This document shows, one piece after another, positions 7,559-16,360 of a stretch of DNA of 17,479 bases. The notes beneath the pieces are model-generated. The model saw only the letters and a program-made list of their open reading frames with translations, ran no database searches and had not been told where the DNA came from. The position numbers and the translations under genes are program-made. Each line of letters opens with the position of its first letter. The stretch's first letter is position 1. The stretch is from CAZNPH01 sp964574985. Lineage in GTDB: Bacteria > Bacteroidota > Bacteroidia > Bacteroidales > SM23-62. The stretch lies in the NCBI GenBank assembly GCA_964574985.1, contig CAZNPH010000033.1, forward strand, positions 1 through 17,479. Reading direction: 5' to 3'.

Positions 7559-8980
7559 TTATCTTGCCGTCAGCTTGCTTACCCCCCAGGTGGCCAGGAA
7601 GGCCAGCACAAAGCCCGGAATAAGCTCGTAGAGGAGTCCGCTCAGCACCGGAACGCTTTTCCATATGAACACGGTCAGGGTGCCGGTCAGCAATCCGGCC
7701 ACCACGCCCTGCCGGGTGGTTTTTTTCCAGAACAGGGCCAGGATGGATGTGGGGCCGATCGCCGCTCCGAGTCCGGCCCACGCGAACAGCACGAACCAGA
7801 ACACCAGATCCTCCACCCATATGCCCATCAGGATGGCCAGCCCCACCAGCACGGTCACCACCACCCGGCTCAGCAGGGTCAGTTTTTTCTGTGAAATGTC
7901 GTCGGCCCGGTGCAGGATGCGGTCGTAGATGTCCCTGACCAGACTGGAGGCGGCCACCAGAAGCTGGGAATCGGCCGTGGACATGATGGCCGCGAATATG
8001 CTTGCCAGCAGGAGTCCGACCAGCACCGGATGCAGCAGTTTGTTGGCCAGTACGATGTAAATGTTCTCGGGATCGGCGTCGGGCAGCATTTCCGCCTGAG
8101 GGAAACAGGCCCTTCCCACCAGTCCGATATACAGTGCCCCGGCGGCCATGATGATGTTCCAGACAGTGCCCACCACCGCGGTCCACCGGAACTGCCCCGG
8201 GTCGCGGATGGACATGTAGCGGATGATGATGTGCGGGTTCCCCGGCGATCCGAGTCCGATCCCCGCGAACCCCACGAATGCGCCCAGACTCAAAGCGAAG
8301 GGGTCGAGAAATCCTTCCCCGGCCGTGGACAGCTCGCGGGAAACCACCTCCCATCCGCCCCTGTTTATGATCCCCAGGGCGGGCAGTCCCACCAGGGCGA
8401 TGATCATTACCATGGCCTGGAGCACGTCGGTCAGACTCACCGCCAGGAAGCCGCCCAGGATGGTATACAGCAGCACGATCAGGGCGGTGATGACCAGTCC
8501 GGTCGTCTGGGGGATGCCGAAGTTGGCGAAGAAGGCCTTGCCACCGGCCACGAACTGTGCCGAGACATAGGTGATCATGAAGATCAGGAAGATGCACACG
8601 ATCAGGATCCGCAGGGACCCTGTCCGGTCGTTGAACCGCGCCGCGTAGAAATCCGGCAGGGTTATGCAGTCATGCTTCTCGCTGAATTTCCTGATCCGGG
8701 GGGCATAGTACAGGAACAGGAAGAACTCCACCACGATGTACCCGGCAACGGCCCAGACCGCGGAAAACCCGGTGGCGTAAGCCATGCCTGAAACCCCCAG
8801 CAGCAGCCATGCGCTCCGTGCAGAGACCACCGCCGACAGGGCCACCACTAAACGGCTCATCTGCCGGCCCCCGATAAAAAATTCCCCGATCCCCCGGGAG
8901 GAAAAACGTGTGGAATAGACGCCGATGAGAATAACAATGAGAAAATATCCGGCAAAGGGAATGACGACCAGGGGATCCAT
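7559..8980 (-). CDS. Sodium/solute symporter (SSS family, PutP-like)
   Basis: Inner-membrane secondary transporter that uses the sodium gradient to import an organic solute. The 473 residues form about 13 hydrophobic helices. Family marks include SAVVSARSAWLLLGVSG at 49-65 (helix-1 sodium-site region), LGGFLAVSLTDVLQ at 175-188, IIIRYMS at 251-257, and STADSQLLVAAS at 334-345, whose Ser/Ala/Asp positions match the second sodium-site region of proline permease. PutP is the best-known relative, but the solute cannot be assigned, so no symbol is given. The gene is transcribed away from asnS across a 97-bp gap. Confidence 0.92.
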   Translation of the reverse strand: MDPLVVIPFAGYFLIVILIGVYSTRFSSRGIGEFFIGGRQMSRLVVALSAVVSARSAWLLLGVSGMAYATGFSAVWAVAGYIVVEFFLFLYYAPRIRKFSEKHDCITLPDFYAARFNDRTGSLRILIVCIFLIFMITYVSAQFVAGGKAFFANFGIPQTTGLVITALIVLLYTILGGFLAVSLTDVLQAMVMIIALVGLPALGIINRGGWEVVSRELSTAGEGFLDPFALSLGAFVGFAGIGLGSPGNPHIIIRYMSIRDPGQFRWTAVVGTVWNIIMAAGALYIGLVGRACFPQAEMLPDADPENIYIVLANKLLHPVLVGLLLASIFAAIMSTADSQLLVAASSLVRDIYDRILHRADDISQKKLTLLSRVVVTVLVGLAILMGIWVEDLVFWFVLFAWAGLGAAIGPTSILALFWKKTTRQGVVAGLLTGTLTVFIWKSVPVLSGLLYELIPGFVLAFLATWGVSKLTAR

Positions 8981-9019
8981 GCGAAATAACCTTGTTTATG
9001 AGCCACTAATATATAAAAA

Positions 9020-9051
9020 TTGCAACCTCCTAACGAAAAATGTTAATTTTG
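9020..9051 (+). promoter_or_regulatory. asnS promoter
   Basis: TTG (9020-9022), a 21-bp spacer, then TAATTTTG (9044-9051) match the Bacteroidota -33/-7 pattern well. The predicted start of transcription is about 20 nt before the ATG at 9078. Confidence 0.5.
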
Positions 9052-9077
9052 TAGCTCGTTCATCAATTTGCATTTTT

Positions 9078-10475
<1,398 letters not shown>

Positions 10476-10487
10476 AAATAATTGTCC

Positions 10488-10495
10488 TAACTTTG
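10488..10495 (+). promoter_or_regulatory. -7 promoter element for rpoN
   Basis: TAACTTTG fits TAnnTTTG exactly and lies just after the asnS stop, with transcription predicted about 16 nt before the ATG at 10518. A clear -33 box was not found. Confidence 0.4.
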
Positions 10496-10517
10496 GGAAG
10501 GAGTTAAAAATACAAGG

Positions 10518-11993
10518 ATGTTAAAACAGAAGCTTCAGCAGAAATTATTGCAGAAACTTTCTCCGCAGCAGATCCAGATGATCAAGCTGCTGGAGGTGCC
10601 TACCCTGCAGCTGGAGCAAAGGATCAAGAAGGAGATGGAGGACAATCCCGTGCTGGAAGAGGGCAATGAGGACCAGATAGGGGATACCGCCGAAGAGAGT
10701 CAGGAAGACGGACCGGATGAGGGCACGGAAGAGGAGTCCGGCCAGGAGGATGAATTCAGTCTGGAGGACTACATCGACGAAGAGGATGAGATCCCCGGCT
10801 ACAAGCTGAACACAGACAATTATTCACGGGACCAGAAGAGGGAGGAGATCCCCTTTTCGGTGGGCTCCTCCTTTCATGAGCATTTGCAGACCCAGCTCGG
10901 CTTGCGCAGTCTGACCGGGAAGCAGGAAATGCTGGCCGGGTACATCCTGGGGAACATTGACGACGACGGGTACCTGCGCAGGAGGCTGGATGCCATTGCC
11001 GATGACCTGGCCTTTACACAGAACATCAAAACCTCCGAAGAGGAACTGATCGAAATCCTGCGGATCATCCAGGATTTTGACCCCGTGGGGGTGGGGGCAA
11101 GGGACCTGCAGGAATGCCTGCTGCTGCAGATCGAGGCCCGGGACATGGACAACCCCGGTGTGGCCCTGGCCCGGAAGATCCTCAAACATCACTTTGCCGA
11201 GTTCACCAGGAAACACTATGACAAGATCATTGCCCGGCTGAACATCACCGAGCAACAGCTCAAGTCCGCCATCAACGAGATCCTGAAACTGAACCCCAAG
11301 CCCGGCAGCGCTTACAGCGATCCCCGGAACAAGAACATTCAGCAGATCGTGCCCGATTTTATCCTGGAGAACAACGACGGGGAGTTCCAGCTCAGTCTGA
11401 ACGCCCGGAACGTCCCCGATCTGAGGATCAACCAGACATACAGCAACATGCTGAAGGATTACCATGCCAACCGGAAGAACCAGAGTAAACAGCAGAAAGA
11501 AGCCCTCAGTTTTGTCAAGCAGAAGCTCGATTCGGCCAAATGGTTCATCGATGCCATCCGGCAGCGTCAGAACACCCTGATGATGACCATGCAGGCCATC
11601 GTGAACTTTCAGCATGATTACTTCATGGAAGGGGATGAGAAAAAGATGCGCCCCATGATCCTGAAGGATATCGCGGAGATAACCGGACTGGACATTTCCA
11701 CCATATCCCGGGTGGCCAATTCCAAGTATGTGCAGACCCATTTCGGGATCTACCCGCTGAAATATTTCTTTTCCGAGGGCATGCAGACCGAATCGGGCGA
11801 GGAGGTATCCACCCGTGAGATCAAAAAGATCCTCCAGGAGTGCATCGAAAAGGAAGACAAAAAGAAACCCCTGACCGATGAGAAACTGACCGATATCCTC
11901 AGGGAGAAAAAGTACAACATCGCCCGCCGGACGGTGGCCAAGTACCGGGAACAGCTCGGCATCCCCGTCGCCCGGCTCAGGAAAGAACTGTAA
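10518..11993 (+). CDS. rpoN: RNA polymerase sigma-54 factor
   Basis: Alternative sigma factor that recognises -24/-12 promoters and needs AAA+ enhancer-binding activators. The 491 residues show the Gln/Leu-rich region I (residues 1-45: KQKLQQKLLQKLSPQQIQMI), a very acidic region II (about 48-95), the core-binding and HTH regions (DIAEITGLDISTISRVANSK in the latter), and the RpoN box ARRTVAKYRE at 469-478, the -24 recognition signature. No activator gene is next to it. The following membrane gene starts 18 bp after its stop and may be co-transcribed. Confidence 0.97.
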   Translation: MLKQKLQQKLLQKLSPQQIQMIKLLEVPTLQLEQRIKKEMEDNPVLEEGNEDQIGDTAEESQEDGPDEGTEEESGQEDEFSLEDYIDEEDEIPGYKLNTDNYSRDQKREEIPFSVGSSFHEHLQTQLGLRSLTGKQEMLAGYILGNIDDDGYLRRRLDAIADDLAFTQNIKTSEEELIEILRIIQDFDPVGVGARDLQECLLLQIEARDMDNPGVALARKILKHHFAEFTRKHYDKIIARLNITEQQLKSAINEILKLNPKPGSAYSDPRNKNIQQIVPDFILENNDGEFQLSLNARNVPDLRINQTYSNMLKDYHANRKNQSKQQKEALSFVKQKLDSAKWFIDAIRQRQNTLMMTMQAIVNFQHDYFMEGDEKKMRPMILKDIAEITGLDISTISRVANSKYVQTHFGIYPLKYFFSEGMQTESGEEVSTREIKKILQECIEKEDKKKPLTDEKLTDILREKKYNIARRTVAKYREQLGIPVARLRKEL

Positions 11994-12011
11994 CCTTCTG
12001 ATCTCACCTGC

Positions 12012-12620
12012 ATGGAAAAAAAGATCGCCAGGATCGGCTCATTCCTCCTGCACCCCCTGCTGATGCCCAGTCTGGGCCTTTTGTTCATTTTCAATTCCGG
12101 GACCTACATGTCTTTTATGGCCTTTCAGGTCAAAAAACTGATCTTTCTGATCGTGGCCGCGGGAACCCTGCTGATCCCCCTGGCCTTCATCCCCCTGCTG
12201 ATGTACCAGCGGGCGGCTTTTGACATCCGCATGACCGGGAAAAAAGAACGGATGATCCCCCTGTTCATCACCACCGTGCTGTATGGTTTCTGCTACCTGC
12301 TGATCCGGCGGGTGCCCATCCCCGCTTCGGTCCATGCCTTTGTCCTGGGATGTGCCTTTTCGGTGGCCCTGGTATCGGTGATTTCCGTGAAATGGAAGAT
12401 CAGCGCCCACATGGCCGGGGCGGGAGGGGTAACCGGACTCCTACTGTATCTTTCCTTTGTCCATCATGTGAACCTTTTGCTGTACCTGATTTTGGCGGTG
12501 GTCATTTCGGGGGTGGCCGGATATTCCAGGCTGCGTCTGGAAGAGCATGACGAAGCCCAGGTGTATGTTGGGTACCTGACCGGACTCGCAACGGTGGGGG
12601 TATCCATGCTGGTTTACTGA
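12012..12620 (+). CDS. PAP2-like integral membrane protein
   Basis: A 202-residue polytopic membrane protein with about six hydrophobic segments. It retains a reduced PAP2-phosphatase pattern: a basic KKERMIP (77-83) in place of the KxxxxxxRP motif, SAH (131-133, within KISAHMAGAGG) in place of PSGH, and SR-x5-H-x3-Q at 172-183 (SRLRLEEHDEAQ), where the canonical third motif ends in Asp. The His residues needed for phosphohydrolase chemistry are kept, but the terminal Asp is Gln and motif 1 is altered, so lipid-phosphatase activity is possible but unproven. It follows rpoN by 18 bp. Its stop codon lies exactly at the transition from GC-rich core to AT-rich accessory DNA. Confidence 0.75.
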   Translation: MEKKIARIGSFLLHPLLMPSLGLLFIFNSGTYMSFMAFQVKKLIFLIVAAGTLLIPLAFIPLLMYQRAAFDIRMTGKKERMIPLFITTVLYGFCYLLIRRVPIPASVHAFVLGCAFSVALVSVISVKWKISAHMAGAGGVTGLLLYLSFVHHVNLLLYLILAVVISGVAGYSRLRLEEHDEAQVYVGYLTGLATVGVSMLVY

Positions 12621-13204
12621 ACCAACCGATCGCACAACCTCGAAATATACTTGATTCTGTCCTGATTTGACAGGGATTCAATTCTTTCAATGGAAATTTT
12701 TTCATTCAGGTTTTCCGAAAGATTGTCAAATCCGGCAAGATGCTTTATTTCGGCAAAGCCCAATTCATCATCATTTTCTGATTTCAGCAATTCAACTTTC
12801 CCTGGTTTAAAACTGAACTTCGGCCCTTTTGTGTTCAGAACCTTGAGCAATTCATCAGCAAAAACCTTGTCATTATTGTTGTATATTGTGATGTGTGGCT
12901 GGAATTGTTTATAATCTTTCTTATTCCAGATTGTTTTTAGGAAGTCTGCATTCTTGCATTTCAGATATACTGTATTGCAATCATTATTCAAAAAGGCACT
13001 TGAACCTTCAATTTCAATTATATTATCCCGGATCATTGACGTCCACCTTTCCAGGTCAACAGAATTGGGTTTTTTGCCTTCGTAGGGACCACGTAATGTA
13101 ATATGTGCCCTGTGTTTTTGATTAGGATCAGCAAGAAGACGGATGCCTTCAATCAGGTTATTGAACCTCTTGTCGGTAAGATATATGACACAAAAATATC
13201 TCAT
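12614..13204 (-). CDS. 2H phosphoesterase (2'-5' RNA ligase/LigT-like)
   Basis: Predicted member of the 2H phosphoesterase superfamily, which hydrolyses or joins 2'-5' or cyclic phosphodiester bonds in RNA or nucleotides. The two defining H-x-T motifs are present: AHITL at 33-37 (H34, T36) and PHITIY at 103-108 (H104, T106). The length of 196 residues is near the family norm, with a less conserved C-terminal tail from about 140. The gene is AT-rich, like the restriction-modification genes and unlike the core genes to its left. Its 3' end overlaps the PAP2-like gene by 7 bp. The substrate is unknown; relatives include ThpR, cyclic phosphodiesterases and phage anti-CBASS enzymes. Confidence 0.78.
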   Translation of the reverse strand: MRYFCVIYLTDKRFNNLIEGIRLLADPNQKHRAHITLRGPYEGKKPNSVDLERWTSMIRDNIIEIEGSSAFLNNDCNTVYLKCKNADFLKTIWNKKDYKQFQPHITIYNNNDKVFADELLKVLNTKGPKFSFKPGKVELLKSENDDELGFAEIKHLAGFDNLSENLNEKISIERIESLSNQDRIKYISRLCDRLVQ

Positions 13205-13205
13205 G

Positions 13206-13424
13206 CTATATAAGAATGAAATTTAAGAATTTTTTGTCACATTTGCTTAACAGGATATCATTTATCAGACTACCGAATTTTCTTGATCTTTTAAAAGCTT
13301 CATCCCGGTTATTCTTTTCCATTATCCATTTAAGGTTAGTTTCTTTCTTATTTCCGGTTTTATATAAAAACCAGTTGTAAACAAGCCTGCCAGCGCACAA
13401 ACAGCACATTTGCAATTCGCACAC
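13206..13424 (-). CDS. Possible small ORF upstream of the 2H gene (doubtful)
   Basis: A 72-codon frame ends one base before the 2H phosphoesterase start and runs in the same direction. Its first ~10 codons lie inside the left hairpin repeat. An internal ATG at 13322 would give a 38-residue basic peptide (MEKNNRDEAFKRSRKFGSLI...). I recognise no family. It could be a coupled leader peptide, a broken gene, or chance. Confidence 0.2.
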   Translation of the reverse strand: MCELQMCCLCAGRLVYNWFLYKTGNKKETNLKWIMEKNNRDEAFKRSRKFGSLINDILLSKCDKKFLNFILI

Positions 13425-13458
13425 GCTGATTTACAACGAAAAATTGCAAAAGAGCTAT
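13400..13458 (+). repeat. Left copy of hairpin-bearing direct repeat
   Basis: Contains perfect 9-bp arms TTTGCAATT (13409-13417) and AATTGCAAA (13442-13450) around a 24-nt centre with CGCACA-CGCTGATTT. It aligns along its length with the copy at 16296-16360: both read ACAGC, then ACATT, the left arm, CGCACA, GCTGAT, the right arm, then AAAGAG and TAT. The outer arms differ in sequence from the other copy but pair within this copy. Confidence 0.75.
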
Positions 13459-13482
13459 TTTTTCCGACTCGAAAGAAACCAC

Positions 13483-13513
13483 TTGACATTTACAATCAGA
13501 TTATATATATTTG
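13483..13513 (+). promoter_or_regulatory. Promoter of the restriction-modification operon
   Basis: TTGACA at 13483-13488, whose first three bases serve as the -33 TTG, then 20 bp to TATATTTG at 13506-13513: an exact Bacteroidota -7 with ideal spacing. It lies between the left hairpin repeat and the controller gene, so the operon carries its own promoter. Confidence 0.65.
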
Positions 13514-13547
13514 TCATTAACTGACAAGTCAAAATAAACAAGTCAAA
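13511..13547 (+). promoter_or_regulatory. Candidate controller-protein operator
   Basis: A palindrome TTGTCA-TTAAC-TGACAA (13511-13527) overlaps the end of the -7 box. It is followed by two direct copies of ACAAGTCAAA (13524-13533 and 13538-13547) spaced 14 bp apart, the second reaching the ATG. Tandem sites at the promoter are typical of XRE-type controllers that autoregulate restriction-modification operons; binding here would block the promoter. Confidence 0.5.
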
Positions 13548-13873
13548 TGATTGCAAGTTTTGGAGAGTATTTACGACAACTTAGGACTCAAAAAGGATTC
13601 ACTTTAACGCAACTTGCGGCACAACTTAATCTGGATTCAGCAAATTTGAGTAAAATAGAAAATGGTAAAAGAGATTTTGATGAGAAAAGATTGAAACAGT
13701 TATCTGAAGTATTGTCTGTAGATTTTGATTTGCTTAAATCTGAATACTATAGTGATTTAATTGCACGAAAAATATATGACTCAAAATGCACTAGCGATAC
13801 TTTAGTACTTGCTGAAAAAAAAGTTGAATATTTAATAAATAAAAACTCAAGACAAGGAAAATTAAAGCTGTAG
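13547..13873 (+). CDS. XRE-family helix-turn-helix controller
   Basis: A 108-residue DNA-binding regulator. Residues about 6-60 form an HTH_XRE domain: FGEYLRQLRTQKGFTLTQLA, then AQLNLDSANLSKIENGKRDF, with the recognition helix around SANLSKIENG. The C-terminal ~45 residues are charged and may dimerise. It is the first gene of an operon with a methyltransferase (3-bp gap) and an endonuclease, the usual position of a C (controller) protein, and candidate operator repeats lie directly upstream. It is slightly longer than classic C proteins (about 80 residues). Phage-type repressor function is less likely in this context. Confidence 0.88.
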   Translation: MIASFGEYLRQLRTQKGFTLTQLAAQLNLDSANLSKIENGKRDFDEKRLKQLSEVLSVDFDLLKSEYYSDLIARKIYDSKCTSDTLVLAEKKVEYLINKNSRQGKLKL

Positions 13874-13876
13874 GAT

Positions 13877-15319
13877 ATGTGTTTAATAAATGAATTAGAT
13901 ATTTTGAATGAAGAACTTCTTCTTGAAAAATACTCAACACCGAGTATTGAAAAGAGAGAAGAGTTATATCAAAAATATAAAGCAAAATTGGAGATTAACA
14001 AATCTTTGAACAGGTCTTTAATTTCCTTCCAATCAAATAAGACAGAACCTTTATACAGATGGTTTAAATATAAAGAGGGTTTTTCTTCCGAATTTGTAGC
14101 AAAAATGCTGGAACAATTTGGCAATCCTAGTTCTGGTCAAACCGTCTTGGATCCCTTTGCTGGAATTGGAACAACAATAACAACCTCAATAAAATTAGGT
14201 TTTAATGCTATTGGGATAGAGCTCCTTTCACCAGGTGTTTTAGCAACAGAAGCTAGGATTGCCGCTACAAAATTGGATAAAAATAAGTTTAAACAAGTTC
14301 TCAAAGAGATAGAGCAGATTGAGTTTGAGAATAGAGATATTTCTAAAGAATATTTCTTTCAACATATAACTATTACTAGAGGCGCATTTTCTGAAGAAAC
14401 TGAATATGCAATTGCAAATATTAATAAATATATAAATGAAAATTGTGACAATGTCGAAATTAAGTCACTTCTTAAATTTGCTGTTAGTTCAATCTTAGAA
14501 GAAGTATCATATACGAGAAAGGATGGACAATATCTTCGCTGGGATTATAGGTCTCCAAGACAATTAAAATCACAATTCAATAAAGGTAAAATCCACAGTT
14601 TCAAAGCAAGAATTATTGAAAAGCTAAACATAATTCTTAAGGATATTGATAAAGTTAAGCAAAATCAATATTTAAATAATCATAGAATAATTCGAGGAAG
14701 TAGTCTCACCGAGTTGCATAAAATACATGATAATAGTGTTGATATTATTATTACTTCACCACCTTATTGTAATAGATATGATTATACCCGTACATATGCT
14801 TTGGAGCTAGCTTTTGATGGTATAAATGATGGGGAAATTAAAAAATTAAGACAGACACTTTTATCAGCTACAGTTGAAAATAAAAGCAAATTTTTTGAAT
14901 TGAAGAAATTCTATACCTCTATTGGTAAAGAAGAAACATTTCAAAAAATCGTAGAATCGTATCAGAATGAGTATGCATTAAAAGAAGTAATTTTAAGTCT
15001 AAATTATCATAAAAAAGAACTAAATAATAAGAACATTCCAGATATGGTCCGGAATTATTTCTTTGAAATGAATTTCATAATACAGGAGTTGTCAAGAGTC
15101 TTAAAAACTGGCGGTAAAGTAATAATGGTAAATGACAACGTTCGATATAATGGAGATGAAATACCTGTTGACCTAATCTTGTCAGAATTTGCAGAAGATG
15201 CTGGATTAAAAACAGAAAACATATGGGTACTTGAAAGGGGAAAAGGTAATAGTAGCCAACAAATGGGAACTCACGGGAGGAAGGAACTTAGAAAATGTAT
15301 TTATGTATGGTCGAAATAA
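13877..15319 (+). CDS. Type II DNA methyltransferase (SPPY-type, N4-cytosine or N6-adenine)
   Basis: Transfers a methyl group from S-adenosylmethionine to an exocyclic amino group in DNA, protecting host sites from the partner nuclease. In 480 residues, motif I LDPFAGIGTT (91-100) and the acidic motif II IGIE (112-115) come first, then about 180 residues, then motif IV TSPPY (293-297). The late region TGGKVIMVNDN fits a Rossmann strand. TSPPY is usual for N4-cytosine enzymes, but N6-adenine cannot be excluded. The order, motif I before a long insert and then motif IV, puts the likely target-recognition region in the middle, as in the alpha class. The gene starts 3 bp after the controller stop and ends 6 bp before the endonuclease. 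It is strongly AT-rich. Confidence 0.9.
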   Translation: MCLINELDILNEELLLEKYSTPSIEKREELYQKYKAKLEINKSLNRSLISFQSNKTEPLYRWFKYKEGFSSEFVAKMLEQFGNPSSGQTVLDPFAGIGTTITTSIKLGFNAIGIELLSPGVLATEARIAATKLDKNKFKQVLKEIEQIEFENRDISKEYFFQHITITRGAFSEETEYAIANINKYINENCDNVEIKSLLKFAVSSILEEVSYTRKDGQYLRWDYRSPRQLKSQFNKGKIHSFKARIIEKLNIILKDIDKVKQNQYLNNHRIIRGSSLTELHKIHDNSVDIIITSPPYCNRYDYTRTYALELAFDGINDGEIKKLRQTLLSATVENKSKFFELKKFYTSIGKEETFQKIVESYQNEYALKEVILSLNYHKKELNNKNIPDMVRNYFFEMNFIIQELSRVLKTGGKVIMVNDNVRYNGDEIPVDLILSEFAEDAGLKTENIWVLERGKGNSSQQMGTHGRKELRKCIYVWSK

Positions 15320-15325
15320 AGATAT

Positions 15326-16297
15326 ATGGATAGTTATTCGGATAATTTAAGAAAGGTAAAATCACTATTAATCGTTACCTCTTTACAAAAGCGAGCAGAT
15401 TTAAAAGTTTATGAAGCATTAAACAAGTTGGAGATTAAGCTTCAATGGGATTCACTCTCAACCTTGATGATTGAAGAAGATGCTTGGGATTATGTTACGA
15501 ATCAAAAAAAGTACGATCCAAAGCTTGTGTTTTGTCATCCTGAGGTAATAAAGGCCCTTACAATATCAAGTCTGTATTATCGAGGATTAACAGGTCTCTC
15601 CATCAAAGCTGCAAAAGAGTATATTGGTTCCATTGAAAATCTTGAGAAGGGAAATATTCGTGCACGAATAGATGATGAAAAAGCCTTAAGAATGGCTCAA
15701 GTTTACAACACCTTTATTTGTTCGATAATCAAAGGTTCAACCGACTGGACACTTGAAAACGGTAAAAGAACTATAATTGCAACTCTTGGTATTACACTGG
15801 ATGGGATTATGCGAAACAAGGTTGGAGCTATTGCTGAAGAACGAGTTAGAACATTAGTTTATGAATGGTTAAATAATAAAGAACTGATTATTCAAAGTGA
15901 AACAAATGATTCTGAACTTGATGAATTACCTATACAAAGTAAACTAAAAGAAAACATTATTATGAGGTATTCATCAGAACCCGATATATCGTTTTCTAAA
16001 ATTACTGGTGATTCCGAAGAATTGCTAGCAGTAATTGAAATAAAAGGAGGGATAGACCCTGCCGGAGCATTAGAAAGGTATGGTGCAGCAACTAAATCTT
16101 TCCAACATTCTTTAAAGGAAAGTAATCGCTGCAAGAACTTTTTTTTATCTGCAGTTTATACACCAGAATTACAGAACAGAATTCAAGATGATAGACTGGT
16201 TGAGAAGTACTATGATATTATAGAAATACTTGAGAAACCATCAATACGAGATGATTTTTTCAATGAATTATTTCATTATTGTTTACGTCTCATATAA
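15326..16297 (+). CDS. Type II restriction endonuclease, PD-(D/E)XK fold, possibly XcyI-like
   Basis: Predicted site-specific double-strand DNA endonuclease paired with the upstream methyltransferase. Of its 323 residues, P219-D220 followed by E238-I-K240 (EPDISF ... AVIEIKGG) form a clear PD-x17-EXK metal and catalytic centre. The downstream GGIDPAGALERYGAATKSF (241-259) resembles, from memory, XcyI-type enzymes (C^CCGGG); the specificity is therefore only suggested. The N-terminal ~210 residues are mostly helical-looking and lack known motifs. Last in the operon behind the methyltransferase, it would be expressed after protection is under way. Its TAA stop lies within the start of the right-hand hairpin repeat. 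Confidence 0.85.
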   Translation: MDSYSDNLRKVKSLLIVTSLQKRADLKVYEALNKLEIKLQWDSLSTLMIEEDAWDYVTNQKKYDPKLVFCHPEVIKALTISSLYYRGLTGLSIKAAKEYIGSIENLEKGNIRARIDDEKALRMAQVYNTFICSIIKGSTDWTLENGKRTIIATLGITLDGIMRNKVGAIAEERVRTLVYEWLNNKELIIQSETNDSELDELPIQSKLKENIIMRYSSEPDISFSKITGDSEELLAVIEIKGGIDPAGALERYGAATKSFQHSLKESNRCKNFFLSAVYTPELQNRIQDDRLVEKYYDIIEILEKPSIRDDFFNELFHYCLRLI

Positions 16298-16360
16298 CAG
16301 CCATACACATTGGCAAATCGCACATAGCTGATGCGCAAACCTAAACTTGCCAAAGAGTAT
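16296..16360 (+). repeat. Right copy of hairpin-bearing direct repeat
   Basis: Arms TTGGCAA (16310-16316) and TTGCCAA (16347-16353) pair perfectly. An inner CGCA (16319-16322) pairs with TGCG (16332-16335). The core CGCACATAGCTGATG matches CGCACACGCTGATT in the left copy. The repeat begins within the endonuclease stop codon (TAACAGCC), so the operon is tightly bracketed by the two copies. Confidence 0.75.

Larger units (their letters stand above)
13205..13546. other. 342-bp intergenic region left of the restriction-modification operon
   Basis: Besides the doubtful small ORF, this stretch holds the left hairpin repeat (about 13400-13458), then the promoter and operator region of the controller gene (13483-13547). 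The remaining part, about 13205-13395, is AT-rich, with nothing recognised. Confidence 0.7.

Noticed and set aside
8925..9077. Extended N terminus of asnS
   Set aside because: The added 51 codons overlap the divergent symporter gene and cross a good promoter. The family-length protein begins at 9078.
13400..16360. Reading the two hairpin repeats as canonical integron attC sites
   Set aside because: The simple-site boxes RYYYAAC and GTTRRRY cannot be found at the expected ends of either copy, and no integron integrase gene is in the window. I kept only the neutral description of a folded repeat.
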